From Microbacterium sp. CSI-V (GTDB lineage: Bacteria; Actinomycetota; Actinomycetes; Actinomycetales; Microbacteriaceae), in the NCBI RefSeq assembly GCF_001984105.1, contig NZ_MTQM01000007.1, forward strand, positions 186,001 to 250,000: a DNA stretch of 64,000 nucleotides, given 5' to 3'. The notes beneath the pieces are model-generated. The model was not told the origin of the DNA. It did not search any database and saw only the letters and a list, made by a program, of their open reading frames with translations. Both the position numbers and the translations under genes were made by a program. Shown here in pieces: positions 16,500 through 23,685 of the stretch (the first letter of the stretch is position 1; every line of letters starts with the position of its first letter).

Positions 16500-16965
16500 C
16501 TGGCGACGCCTTCAGCCTTCCTCGCGATGACGGCACCTGACGCTTCGCAACCGCCGGTCGAGACGCCGACACCGTCGGGGCCTGCACCGGGTTCGTCGAG
16601 ATCCGCAGCCCCGCGCTCAGCAGGACCCGGTAGTTGAGCAGCAGTTCGTTCTCCTGCCGCATCAGCACGCTCAAGATCGCCGACTTCGAATCCGGATCCT
16701 CAGCCTTCACCGACGTCCGCACATGGAACGCGACCGGCCGGAACAGAAGCTGCTCCTCCCACACGATCGCCTGCGGTTTCCGCCACATATCCGCCCACAC
16801 CTCGAGCTCACGCTCCGACGCCTCCGACAACGGCCACTCCGGAACCGGGCCCGTCCGCTCCTTCGGCAGCGTCCGGATCGCACCTGCCTCGATACGCACT
16901 GCCTCCGACAGAGACGACGTATCAGGGGTACGCCCAGCACCCGCACGAGGACCACCACGAGGCAT
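16480..16965 (-). CDS. Terminase small subunit-like protein
   Basis: The 161-residue protein begins MPRGGPRAGAGRTPD, a start very common in phage small terminase subunits, and lies directly upstream of the large subunit. The middle is helical with a Trp-rich LEVWADMWRKPQAIVWEE stretch, and the C-terminus is basic and disordered. TerS recognises the packaging site on phage DNA and feeds it to TerL. Family assignment rests on the start motif, size and position. Confidence 0.75.
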   Translation of the reverse strand: MPRGGPRAGAGRTPDTSSLSEAVRIEAGAIRTLPKERTGPVPEWPLSEASERELEVWADMWRKPQAIVWEEQLLFRPVAFHVRTSVKAEDPDSKSAILSVLMRQENELLLNYRVLLSAGLRISTNPVQAPTVSASRPAVAKRQVPSSRGRLKASPDVGADR

Positions 16966-17124
16966 CCGGCACCCCCTCAGAAAACTCTTTGATTCCGGAA
17001 AGTTTGCGAGCCACCTCCCCGGCGGTCCTGGCTGAGGGGGGCCTTGGGGGGCCTCCCCCCACCCCCTTTGGGGTCGTCTCGGGGGCTGGTCTGGGGTGGT
17101 CGTGGGTGGGGCTGTGCGGCTGTC

Positions 17125-17367
17125 TCAGGCCGTGTCGCTCGTGGTGTGTGTGATGTGGTGTTCGAGGTCCTTCACGCGTTGTGTCCAGTGCGTGTGGCCT
17201 TGGTGGAGGCCGGGGAGTCGTTGGGTGAGGTCTTGGCCGCGTTCGGTGTTTTCGCGGTCGTGGTCGCTCATGTCGGCGTACTCGGTGAGCTGGGCTTCGA
17301 ACATGGCGACGAGCATCTTCGCGGTGACGAGCTGCTTCGCGGGGTCGCGTTCGGGCTGGGCGTTCAT
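17125..17367 (-). CDS. Small helical phage protein
   Basis: The 80-residue protein starts MNAQPERDPAKQLVTAKM at ATG 17367, overlapping the HNH gene stop by four bases. It is predicted to be helical (MLVAMFEAQLTEYADM, then RVKDLEHHI). I do not recognise a family. Upstream in-frame sequence is Arg/Pro-rich and does not look coding, which supports this start. Confidence 0.55.
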   Translation of the reverse strand: MNAQPERDPAKQLVTAKMLVAMFEAQLTEYADMSDHDRENTERGQDLTQRLPGLHQGHTHWTQRVKDLEHHITHTTSDTA

Positions 17368-17714
17368 CGGTGTGATTCTCTCTGCTGGTGAGCGGTGCGG
17401 CCGCCTTCGCTGCGGTTGCAGGCTTCGTGTTCGGGTCCGCGGTATCCGGTGCGGTCGGGGGTGTGGCCGAGGTCCCACGGCTCGCCGGGGTGGATGAACG
17501 GGTCGTCGGGTCGGGGGCAGTTCGGATTCGCGCATCGGACGCGTCCGGTTCGCACTTCGATTTCCCACGCGGCCCGGGTGCGTTCGTGTTCGGGCCCGTA
17601 CCCGCGTTGCTGTCTCGTGCCGCGGCGGCGTTCCTGCTCGCGTTGGTGGAGTGTGCAGCGTGTGCCGGTGGTGAGGTTCGGGCAGCCGGGGTGCGCGCAG
17701 ACCTTTCGGGCCAT
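17364..17714 (-). CDS. HNH endonuclease near terminase
   Basis: The 116-residue protein has an N-terminal zinc knuckle (CAHPGCPNLTTGTRCTLH) and a C-terminal HNH core (CANPNC, WDLGHTPDRTGYRGPEH, CNRSEGGR). HNH proteins next to TerS are frequent in cos-type phages, where they cooperate with the terminase in genome-end cleavage or maturation; that role is inferred from family knowledge. ATG 17714 overlaps the upstream stop by one base. Confidence 0.85.
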   Translation of the reverse strand: MARKVCAHPGCPNLTTGTRCTLHQREQERRRGTRQQRGYGPEHERTRAAWEIEVRTGRVRCANPNCPRPDDPFIHPGEPWDLGHTPDRTGYRGPEHEACNRSEGGRTAHQQRESHR

Positions 17715-18136
17715 CAGGGGCGCACCTGGTACCCGGCGCGCATCAGGCGGGCGGTGATCTGACCGGTGAGGTCGCCGATGGCGTAGGCGAGGGGTTCGTG
17801 GTCGCCGAGGAGGTAGGTCCGTGCTCGAGAGTTCCATCCCGTCACGTTGTCGGTGAGGAAGAACAGTGCGGCAGCGTGCGTGGATTCGTGCGCGATCGTG
17901 CGAGTGGTGAGCTGCTCGGTCCAGAGCCGCATGACGACGATCGGGTACGGGTCGGGCTTCGGCCACCACCACCCGCCACGGAAAGCGACGCCGCCTGCTG
18001 TGTCCTCCTGGACCGGTATGCCCCTGTGCGCGGCGTGCGCGGCGGCGAGCTCTTGGCGGTCGGAGTAAATCAGGACCTGCACCTGTCGACGGTGGCCGGT
18101 CTGGGATGTCGCGACCCGGAAGCGGTGCTCGAACAA
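17714..18136 (-). CDS. Phage protein with HExxH motif
   Basis: The 140-residue protein starts at TTG 18136, nine bases after GGAGG. Its C-terminal half contains AHESTHAAALFF, a zincin-type HExxH motif, followed by a segment ending EPLAYAIGDLTGQI that could give a third ligand. This suggests a small metallopeptidase-like fold, but the target is unknown. The N-terminal part is beta-rich (RQVQVLIYSDRQEL). It sits between the HNH gene and a row of zinc-ribbon microproteins. Confidence 0.6.
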   Translation of the reverse strand: MFEHRFRVATSQTGHRRQVQVLIYSDRQELAAAHAAHRGIPVQEDTAGGVAFRGGWWWPKPDPYPIVVMRLWTEQLTTRTIAHESTHAAALFFLTDNVTGWNSRARTYLLGDHEPLAYAIGDLTGQITARLMRAGYQVRP

Positions 18137-18154
18137 ATCGCGGCACCTCCGGGG

Positions 18155-18292
18155 TTAGTCGTAGGAGCGGACGATCGACGGGAGGTCGTACTCGTCGCGG
18201 CAGCAGAACACGAGCGCCTTCTCGGATTCCCACGTGCGCTTGCAGTGGGGGCACTGGTACAGGCCGAATGCTTCGAGCTCGTCGGCGGTCAT
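18155..18292 (-). CDS. 45-residue zinc-ribbon microprotein
   Basis: The protein starts at ATG 18292, overlapping the upstream stop (ATGA), and contains CPHCKRTW followed by FCC, a likely Zn-binding set of four cysteines. It begins MTADELEAFGLYQCPHCK. Function unknown; it is one of four consecutive small genes here. Confidence 0.55.
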   Translation of the reverse strand: MTADELEAFGLYQCPHCKRTWESEKALVFCCRDEYDLPSIVRSYD

Positions 18293-18465
18293 CAGCCCTC
18301 CAGCATGTGGGTGAGGTCGACGACAGTCGCGCCGGCGGCATGGAGGGTGGGGGTGTGCTGGTGACCGTGGTGGGCGCAGTACGAGAGTGTCCCGCCGTTG
18401 GGGAGTTGGACGTGGATGTAGGCGCGGGCGTTGCACTGGTCGCAGGACACGAACGGGTCAGTCAT
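18292..18465 (-). CDS. DUF7455-like zinc-binding microprotein
   Basis: The 57-residue product has CDQCNARAYIHVQLPNGG then LSYCAHHGHQH, the Cys/His pattern of a small actinobacterial family I recall as DUF7455, found in both hosts and phages. It probably binds one zinc ion. The start is ATG 18465, and the C-terminus overlaps the next gene by one base of coding register (ATGA). Confidence 0.65.
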   Translation of the reverse strand: MTDPFVSCDQCNARAYIHVQLPNGGTLSYCAHHGHQHTPTLHAAGATVVDLTHMLEG

Positions 18466-18553
18466 CGTCGTCACTGAGGTAGGCGGAGACGATGTCGCAG
18501 CACACGCCGATCGACACCTCACCGCAGACGGGGCAGGTGATCCAGGAGAACAT
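18458..18553 (-). CDS. 31-residue CxxC microprotein
   Basis: A very short gene from ATG 18553 encodes MFSWITCPVCGEVSI and ends in an acidic tail (LSDDDD). CPVC and the later CC could bind zinc. Both ends overlap neighbours (ATGA with the upstream gene, 8 bases with the downstream gene), the spacing expected of real coupled genes. Confidence 0.45.
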   Translation of the reverse strand: MFSWITCPVCGEVSIGVCCDIVSAYLSDDDD

Positions 18554-18912
18554 CAGCGCTTCGGCTCGATGAACCAGAACTGGCGGGCTTCGATGCCTGC
18601 CCCGGACGGGTGCGGGTCGTGGATAAGTCCGTCCGGTCCCCACACGACGACGTGCTCGACACCGCGGGGTGACATGCCGATCGCGAGGCAGAGCCCGTCG
18701 ACGTCGGCGGCACGCCGCGGGCGCACGATCAGGTCGCGGCCACCCAGCCAGAGCATGAACGCCTGATACCAGGCCCCCGGTGCGTCGAACAGGGCGAAGT
18801 GCGGGACGGCTTCGGTCGGCAGGTCGAGGAGTGACGCGACGGCGGAGCGCATGCAGTCGCCCGGGATGCCGCGCGGGTCGTTGACGAAGATCGTCTGCGT
18901 GTGGCGGATCAT
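18553..18912 (-). CDS. Papain-like fold phage protein (Cys/His pair)
   Basis: The 119-residue protein has GDCMRSAVASLLDL with Cys20 at the start of a helix, VPHF, then EHVVVWGPDGLIHDPHPSG with His87 and His98. This is the pattern of a small conserved phage family with a papain-like (NlpC/P60-type) fold, where Cys and His would be the catalytic pair. Substrate unknown. ATG 18912 overlaps the upstream stop. Confidence 0.6.
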   Translation of the reverse strand: MIRHTQTIFVNDPRGIPGDCMRSAVASLLDLPTEAVPHFALFDAPGAWYQAFMLWLGGRDLIVRPRRAADVDGLCLAIGMSPRGVEHVVVWGPDGLIHDPHPSGAGIEARQFWFIEPKR

Positions 18913-19025
18913 CAGTCGTCCCCTCGGGAGAACAGCCAGACGAGCGCGTACGGTGCCCACCGCTGCACGGTGATGGTGAGAGCAACCCCAGCGGCCAGGC
19001 CGGTCAGGGTGAGGATGGTGCGCAT
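18912..19025 (-). CDS. 37-residue single-span membrane protein
   Basis: This short gene starts at ATG 19025 with GGAG five bases upstream and encodes one hydrophobic helix (ILTLTGLAAGVALTI) with a Trp/Arg-containing C-terminal part. It is the first gene after the 0.5-kb non-coding stretch, so it may lead the late operon. Function unknown. Confidence 0.5.
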   Translation of the reverse strand: MRTILTLTGLAAGVALTITVQRWAPYALVWLFSRGDD

Positions 19026-19049
19026 GTCGACTCCGTCGTCGAAGGGTGT

Positions 19050-19094
19050 GAGAGGCGCCGCCTGTAGGCCTGAGGCCAGGGGTCGGCGCCTCTC
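19050..19094 (-). terminator. Hairpin before late operon
   Basis: Perfect 10-base arms GAGAGGCGCC and GGCGCCTCTC are separated by 25 bases that can fold further (GGCCTGAGGCC). It lies 25 bases before the start of the 37-residue membrane protein gene, so it could act as a leader structure instead of a true terminator. Confidence 0.45.
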
Positions 19095-19379
19095 GTGGGT
19101 CGGTGCAGTTGCCCCTCCGCGAGATGAGACGCGGTCCTGGGGGCACTTGAGGCCGGGAATCACGGCCCGTGAACACCGAGCGTTCGCCCGCCGGCCTGAC
19201 TCGGCCCCGTGCAAAAACTCCTGCGCCGGGTCGCGCTCCAGTACCAGGCCGCACCTTTGAGTGACTCGGTGGCGGCGGACGTTCATGGACCCAGCGGTGG
19301 GGACGAGCGGCACGGGCGGCTGTTCCAAGGCGCGCCAGGTGCATCGTCGGCTCGAACTCCCCACCGTGGGAGCGGGTGG

Positions 19380-19433
19380 CACGACAAAGGCCCCGGCGAC
19401 CTGGTCAGGGTCTCTCTCGGGGCCTTTGTCGTG
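19380..19433 (-). terminator. Strong terminator of early leftward operon
   Basis: Perfect 15-base arms CACGACAAAGGCCCC and GGGGCCTTTGTCGTG flank a 24-base loop, 96 bases after the HTH gene stop. Such a GC-rich stem ending a long operon fits an intrinsic terminator. Actinobacterial terminators often lack a T-run, as here. Confidence 0.7.
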
Positions 19434-19528
19434 TTCCTGTCCTGTTCGACAGGTTTCTCTGATCTTGAAGTTAGGGGCGGCAAACGGGAAAGAGAGTCTA
19501 GGGCCGGTAAACGCGGCGTGTCGGGGTG

Positions 19529-19780
19529 TCAGGTTGCCCCTGGCGTGTCGTGTGCGGCTTCCTCGCGGCGTTTCTCGGCGCGGATGCGTTGCTGGACGAT
19601 GGGGTCGTTCTTGAGCTTCTGACGCCACCAGGAGAGCAGCACCCGAAGCTCCACCACCCGCACCCGTTGCCCGTCCCGGAGCGCCCACATCATCGGCATG
19701 CCCTGCATCCTCCAATGGCGGATGGTTCGGCGCGACCGGTGGACGCGTTTCGCCGCTTCCCTGTAGGTGAGGAGAGGCAC
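19529..19780 (-). CDS. Excisionase/MerR-type HTH protein
   Basis: The 83-residue protein has a clear winged HTH of the excisionase type (LTYREAAKRVHRSRRTIRHW, then GQRVRVVELRVLL) followed by a basic helical tail. It is the last gene before the terminator and non-coding stretch, a position that suits a regulator of late genes or an excision factor. GTG 19780 lies three bases after the preceding stop. Confidence 0.7.
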   Translation of the reverse strand: MPLLTYREAAKRVHRSRRTIRHWRMQGMPMMWALRDGQRVRVVELRVLLSWWRQKLKNDPIVQQRIRAEKRREEAAHDTPGAT

Positions 19781-19783
19781 TGG

Positions 19784-19921
19784 CTACCCGCTCGGTTCTG
19801 GAGACGGATGCACGGGGCATTCGCGTGGGCGGACCCCGCAGACGCAGACGACAGCCGTGTGAGCCTGGCAGCCGCACCACTCGTGCGAGCAATCCCAGAC
19901 GCAGGTGCATCGCGTACTCAT
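19784..19921 (-). CDS. 45-residue Cys-rich microprotein
   Basis: The frame from ATG 19921 to TAG 19784 encodes eight cysteines in 45 residues (MSTRCTCVWDCSHEWCGC, then VVCVCG and ECPVH). It starts two bases after the upstream TGA and ends three bases before the next start, so it fits the operon exactly. It probably binds zinc or another metal. Family not recognised. Confidence 0.5.
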   Translation of the reverse strand: MSTRCTCVWDCSHEWCGCQAHTAVVCVCGVRPRECPVHPSPEPSG

Positions 19922-19923
19922 CG

Positions 19924-20298
19924 TCACGACGTACCCCCAGACGACGGAACACTCGATTCGGTCGTGACGATGCCAGACCTACCTCCGTGGTGCTCCATGC
20001 GGTGGGCGTCGGCGGCATCCAGGGCCTCACGCATCGTGGCGTAGTCCGGTTGTTCGGTCTCCGAGTCGTTCCACCAGCAACGTTCGACGGGGCAGGTGAA
20101 TCCGAATACTTCGGGTTCGGTCGGCGCGGGAGCAACCGGGGCGTCGAACCCGAACGCGAAGTAGTCGCATGCCTCTCTCGCGAGGCTGTGGATCCGGTTG
20201 AAGTGCGCCTGCGGCGATTTCGCTTTCTTCGCCATGAACACCTCCGTTGAGATCTCACTTGCGATCGCGGTGAGGCGCTCCTTGGTCTGCGGCTTCAT
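19924..20298 (-). CDS. Phage protein of unknown function, zinc-finger-like C-terminus
   Basis: The 124-residue protein begins MKPQTKERLTAIASE and has a helical N-terminal half with a SLAREACDYFAFG segment. The C-terminal half has CPVERCWW followed by a helix ending AHRMEHH, a possible C2H2-like zinc site. ATG 20298 overlaps the upstream stop. No family recognised. Confidence 0.55.
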   Translation of the reverse strand: MKPQTKERLTAIASEISTEVFMAKKAKSPQAHFNRIHSLAREACDYFAFGFDAPVAPAPTEPEVFGFTCPVERCWWNDSETEQPDYATMREALDAADAHRMEHHGGRSGIVTTESSVPSSGGTS

Positions 20299-20630
20299 CG
20301 CCGGATCCCTTCCGCTTGCTCGGGCTCCTGCACACTCGATCCGGTGCCCGACGTGACTCGCATCGACGGGCGGTCCGGGTCGGCCGTCGGACGCGGTGGG
20401 CGCGCGTCGTACGCCTGGATGTCCTCCCACGCCTGATCGAGGTCGGCCTCGGCGTGCCAGCCCAGGTCACCCGCGATGCTCGCGAGCGCCGCCAAACGAC
20501 TGTCGGCGTCGCGGGCGTTCAGCACGAGCTGGTGCGTGTCTGCCGGATTGAACGGCGAAACGTTGGCCAGGTTGTAGAGGCGGCTCGACAGCCAGTTGCA
20601 CATCTTGGCGCGAGAAGGTCGCTTGCTCAT
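20295..20630 (-). CDS. Phage protein of unknown function
   Basis: The 111-residue product begins MSKRPSRAKMCNWLSSRLYN. It is helical in its first 80 residues (LVLNARDADSRLAALASIAG) with a disordered Pro/Glu-rich tail. ATG 20630 overlaps the upstream stop in the usual ATGA form. No function can be assigned. Confidence 0.55.
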   Translation of the reverse strand: MSKRPSRAKMCNWLSSRLYNLANVSPFNPADTHQLVLNARDADSRLAALASIAGDLGWHAEADLDQAWEDIQAYDARPPRPTADPDRPSMRVTSGTGSSVQEPEQAEGIRR

Positions 20631-21043
20631 GCCGTGCTCCCGTTCGTGTGGTTCCACCCCATGCGGTCCTGGGTGCGGGACAGGGCACCCAAAGCCACCG
20701 GGTCGGGGGTGGGCTCCTGCGCACTCGACTCGAATGCGGCGATGCACGCGGCGATCGCCACGACGAGTTCACCCATGACGTCCTCGACGTCGGGGCGGAC
20801 TCCTTCTCGGATCATGTGCGCGGGTATCTCCACCGATCCGTTCCGGTAGAAGGCCGTCAGGTCGTCGCTCCGCAGCACACGCCCCCACGAGTGCGAGTCG
20901 TCGGCGTACACGGTGACGTCGTACGGCTTCACGTGGTGTGCACCGTCCTTCCCGCCGTGTACGACGAATGTCCCGCTGATCCGCCCGTGCTGGTAGGTGA
21001 AGATCCGCCAGAAGCTGCTCATGTCCTGCGCTACGCCGCTCAT
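20627..21043 (-). CDS. Phage protein of unknown function
   Basis: The 138-residue protein starts MSGVAQDMSSFWRIF. The first half looks beta-rich (ISGTFVVHGGKDGAHHVKPY) and the second half has a helix with MGELVVAIAACIAAFES. ATG 21043 is preferred because it overlaps the upstream TGA (ATGA); an internal ATG at 21022 is possible. No motif identifies it. Confidence 0.5.
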   Translation of the reverse strand: MSGVAQDMSSFWRIFTYQHGRISGTFVVHGGKDGAHHVKPYDVTVYADDSHSWGRVLRSDDLTAFYRNGSVEIPAHMIREGVRPDVEDVMGELVVAIAACIAAFESSAQEPTPDPVALGALSRTQDRMGWNHTNGSTA

Positions 21044-21342
21044 CGCGTGCCCCGTTCTTCGTGGTTGGTGAGTTCGGTCATTCCGTTGGGTGTGCGGAGC
21101 ATGCCGGCCATCCCCGCCTCGATCTGGTCGGCGAGGTCGTCGTACTCCGCAGCCCAAACGAGGTACGTGTCGGCCATGCGCATCGCGACGCTCTGACGGA
21201 CCTCGCTGTTCCCGTAGTGGTATCCGGTGAACCGGCTGGGAAGCCCGCACGTCGCAATGCGATGCAACTCCCGTAGGTAGGCCGCCTCGTCGCGGGCGGC
21301 GCGCGCACGCTCTCGCTCGAGCTCGTAGGTGTGGATCGTCAT
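21040..21342 (-). CDS. Phage protein of unknown function, helical
   Basis: The 100-residue protein starts MTIHTYELERERARAARDE at ATG 21342. It is Arg/Glu-rich and probably helical at both ends, with a short central RFTGYHYGNSEV segment. The second half (YDDLADQIEAGMAGML) is also helical. It is coupled to both neighbours by four-base overlaps. Confidence 0.5.
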   Translation of the reverse strand: MTIHTYELERERARAARDEAAYLRELHRIATCGLPSRFTGYHYGNSEVRQSVAMRMADTYLVWAAEYDDLADQIEAGMAGMLRTPNGMTELTNHEERGTR

Positions 21343-21983
21343 CGGTTCTCTCCTTCGTCCTGTCTCTCGATGAACGTCTCCCCGCACGACCGGCACAGGC
21401 CCACACGAAGCACTCCCCCGCCCTTCACGTCCGTGTAGTCCCACTCGACCCGCCGGCGCCCGCACGTGTCACACAGCGTCGGACGCGGGTGCGGGTGGAT
21501 GCCGTGAACCGCTTTGAGGCGGCGGACGGTGGAGAACAGTTCCCGTTCGTCCTCGACAAGCTGCAGGGTGTACGCGGCCGGGGTGTGGTGGATGAGCCAG
21601 CCGACAGTGAGCAACGCCGCGTCCTTCGCCGCCCCGGCGGTCGTGAGCGCCCCACCAGCGAGGTCCGGGGCATCCTCCCGGGACTCGGGTGCCTGCTCCC
21701 ACACGGTCGCCGCGTACCCCGTCAACAACCCCCACAGGTACTGGGCGTCCCTCGTGAGGGTTTCGTCGATCGTGTCGCCCAGATCCCGGTGCTCATTCCC
21801 ACCCGTGATCTGCAGGCGGTCGAACCTCGACCCACCCCTGGACACCCCGATCGTCGGCTGAGCAAGAGTGACGAGCATGGCGAGGACGTCGGGGATCTGC
21901 CCCAGGTGGTGCTCGAACTGGTGCACCCACCGGCGGTAATCGCGATCCGCCTGCTGCTCCGACGTAATACCCAGATCGGTCAC
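21339..21983 (-). CDS. Phage protein with C-terminal zinc ribbon
   Basis: The 214-residue protein starts at GTG 21983, seven bases after GAGG, in a GTGA overlap. The first 140 residues are helical (RWVHQFEHHLGQIPDVLAML). The C-terminus has CDTCGRRRVEWDY and GLCRSCGETF, a four-Cys zinc ribbon. This layout is common among uncharacterised actinophage early proteins. Nucleic acid binding is possible but unproven. Confidence 0.6.
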   Translation of the reverse strand: MTDLGITSEQQADRDYRRWVHQFEHHLGQIPDVLAMLVTLAQPTIGVSRGGSRFDRLQITGGNEHRDLGDTIDETLTRDAQYLWGLLTGYAATVWEQAPESREDAPDLAGGALTTAGAAKDAALLTVGWLIHHTPAAYTLQLVEDERELFSTVRRLKAVHGIHPHPRPTLCDTCGRRRVEWDYTDVKGGGVLRVGLCRSCGETFIERQDEGENR

Positions 21984-22174
21984 GTCAGCACCTCGCATCC
22001 GCAGGCACCGTTCAACGCCCGCTCCATGAAGCACACGCCACACACGGGACGGGGTTGCGGGCACTGCACATGCCCCCACCCACCCTCACGCTTCATCACC
22101 CTCGTACCGGCCGGGAACGTCTCCTCACACTCGGGGCAGAACCCCGGATGCTGAGCCTCGATCACCGCGCTCAT
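21980..22174 (-). CDS. 64-residue zinc-binding phage protein
   Basis: The protein begins MSAVIEAQHPGFCPECEE and has two Cys pairs (FCPEC and CGVC) plus further Cys near the end (GACGC), so it probably binds one or two zinc ions. The GWGHVQCPQP segment resembles short phage proteins that flag incoming zinc ribbons, but I cannot name the family. Coupled by ATGA to the upstream gene. Confidence 0.55.
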   Translation of the reverse strand: MSAVIEAQHPGFCPECEETFPAGTRVMKREGGWGHVQCPQPRPVCGVCFMERALNGACGCEVLT

Positions 22175-22527
22175 GCTGCGGGTCCTTCGAGGTCGAGGAG
22201 GTCGAGCAGGCCACCATCCACAGGCGTCTGCGCGATCGGGTGGAATGTGGGCACGGAGTGGAGCCACGTGACGGTGTGCGTCGGCTGCACGTCGCCGCCG
22301 GTGAAGAACACCGGGAACAGCGCCAGGACGTGCTCTACCCACGCGGGCGGGCAGCTGCGCTTGATCGTGAGCCAGTTCGGGGCGTACGCGTCGCCGTCGA
22401 GCATCTCCGCCCGGCAGAACGCGACGTCGCGGCCCGCGATCTTCTCCGACTCGGTCCAGAACTGCACGTACCGGGTCCCGCTGTCGGTGACGCCGGCGAG
22501 GATGATCGGCTGCTCGGTGGTGTTCAT
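22171..22527 (-). CDS. Phage protein of unknown function
   Basis: The 118-residue product begins MNTTEQPIILAGVTDSGTRY. Alternating strands (YVQFWTESEKIAG) and an aromatic-rich middle (FPVFFTGG) suggest a compact alpha/beta domain. ATG 22527 overlaps the stop of the WhiB gene. No function recognised. Confidence 0.5.
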   Translation of the reverse strand: MNTTEQPIILAGVTDSGTRYVQFWTESEKIAGRDVAFCRAEMLDGDAYAPNWLTIKRSCPPAWVEHVLALFPVFFTGGDVQPTHTVTWLHSVPTFHPIAQTPVDGGLLDLLDLEGPAA

Positions 22528-22979
22528 GCTCGTGCCGCCTTCCGCAGCTTCCGCAGTTCTCGTTCGGACTGGCCACCCCACACGCCGTACCGTTGGCCGG
22601 TGCGGAGGGCGTAGCCGAGGCAGTCGGCGATGACGGGGCAGTCGTTGCAGACCTGCTTCGCCGCGACGGCCCGGTCGCCGTGGCCTTTCTCGGGGAAGAA
22701 CAGGTCGGCGTCGACCTGGGCGCAAAGGCTGTCCTGCATCCACGGTTCGGGGGTGATGAGGGATGCGGTGCCGGACCATTGCACGTGCGGGTGCACGTGG
22801 GTCACAGGGATCAATCTGGTCCATCGGTCTGTTTCTCCTGCTGCTTGATCTGCTCGATACGCGGCCTGACAGTCCTCGCAGTGAACGTCGGGCCAGTCGG
22901 CGGGTTTCGTGGTCTTCCGGCCGCAGTAGCCGCGGCCAGGGGCACCGGGCGCGCACACCCGGGATGACTCCGTGGTCAC
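22524..22979 (-). CDS. WhiB-family regulator with Cys-rich extension
   Basis: Residues 85-140 are a WhiB domain: Cys86, Cys111, Cys114 and Cys120 to hold a 4Fe-4S cluster, and the GVWGG turn followed by basic SERELRKLRK. WhiB proteins act with the primary sigma factor to change transcription. The N-terminal 80 residues are unusual, with Cys9, Cys19, Cys34 and Cys37 forming a likely extra zinc site. GTG 22979 is used because it overlaps the upstream stop (GTGA); an internal ATG at codon 81 would give a WhiB-only protein. Confidence 0.85.
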   Translation of the reverse strand: MTTESSRVCAPGAPGRGYCGRKTTKPADWPDVHCEDCQAAYRADQAAGETDRWTRLIPVTHVHPHVQWSGTASLITPEPWMQDSLCAQVDADLFFPEKGHGDRAVAAKQVCNDCPVIADCLGYALRTGQRYGVWGGQSERELRKLRKAARA

Positions 22980-23266
22980 GTGCGCTCATGGGACCGGCTG
23001 TCCGGGCTGGAGGTGGCGTTGGCGGCGCGCCATGCGGCGATCACCCGGTCCACCTCGGACGGCATGAACCCCGGCACCGCGATCTGACCGAACTCCGTGA
23101 TCGGCGCCGACGAGAACCCCAGCCCCCGGAAGTGCTCCAGGTCCTTTGCTGCCTCGGGTGCGGTGAGGTCGCGTTCCTCGTACTCGACGCCCGCGGCTTC
23201 GAGACGGAACTTCACCATGCGGCACTGCTGGCAGGCGGGCTTCGTCCACACGATCACGGCGCTCAT
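22976..23266 (-). CDS. NrdH/glutaredoxin-like redox protein
   Basis: The 96-residue protein has a thioredoxin-fold start (VIVWTKPACQQCRMVKFRL) with the redox pair Cys12 and Cys15, and the FSSAPITEFG segment holding the cis-Pro-like turn. NrdH-type redoxins supply electrons to ribonucleotide reductase. In phages they may sustain dNTP synthesis or keep the neighbouring WhiB cluster reduced; no reductase gene is in the window. The C-terminal 20 residues are polar and disordered. Confidence 0.85.
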   Translation of the reverse strand: MSAVIVWTKPACQQCRMVKFRLEAAGVEYEERDLTAPEAAKDLEHFRGLGFSSAPITEFGQIAVPGFMPSEVDRVIAAWRAANATSSPDSRSHERT

Positions 23267-23685
23267 GACCGCACCCCCGGTGCTTCGAGCGGGCCAGGGC
23301 AGGCGGACACCCGAACCGCGTTGCTCGTCGCCCGGGTCCCGCAGCGCGAGCACACGGGATCTCCGATCTGCTCGCTCCATCGCCAGTTGTGACTGAGCAC
23401 GTTCGAGATGGATTCCTCAACTTGACGGCCGAGGGCATCGACCCGCTGGTCGATGTCGAACGCGTGTTGTGCGGTCCTGTGCGCCCGCTGCACGCCCGAT
23501 TCCCCCGCAGCCTTCTCCGCATCCGCCGCGGCCTGGATGAGCTGCTGTGCGAGCGCACGCGCCGTCTCAGGCAGCATGTGGGTGCAGTGACCGTCCGGGG
23601 TGGGGAACGTGAGCAGTTCCACCTCCCCGTCATCCGTCCAATCCGCCTCAGCGATCGGAACCGTCTTCGACTCCTGGAGGATCAT
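23263..23685 (-). CDS. Phage protein of unknown function, CxxC near C-terminus
   Basis: The 140-residue product begins MILQESKTVPIAEADW and has a helical middle (ALAQQLIQAAADAEKAAG) and a CSRCGT motif near residue 113. No known family recognised. The start ATG at 23685 overlaps the upstream gene by four bases. Confidence 0.5.
   Translation of the reverse strand: MILQESKTVPIAEADWTDDGEVELLTFPTPDGHCTHMLPETARALAQQLIQAAADAEKAAGESGVQRAHRTAQHAFDIDQRVDALGRQVEESISNVLSHNWRWSEQIGDPVCSRCGTRATSNAVRVSACPGPLEAPGVRS

Larger units (their letters stand above)
19026..19528. other. Non-coding stretch between early and late regions
   Basis: No convincing gene is seen here on either strand in about 500 bases, which is exceptional in this tightly packed prophage. 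It contains two long perfect hairpins (19050-19094 and 19380-19433). It probably holds the early-region terminator and the late promoter, but a clear -35/-10 pair could not be picked out. A small RNA is also possible. Confidence 0.6.

Noticed and set aside
19340..19375. tRNA-like T-arm (GAGTTCGAGCC on the minus strand)
   Set aside because: The flanking bases do not form the T stem, and no acceptor, D or anticodon arms can be drawn.
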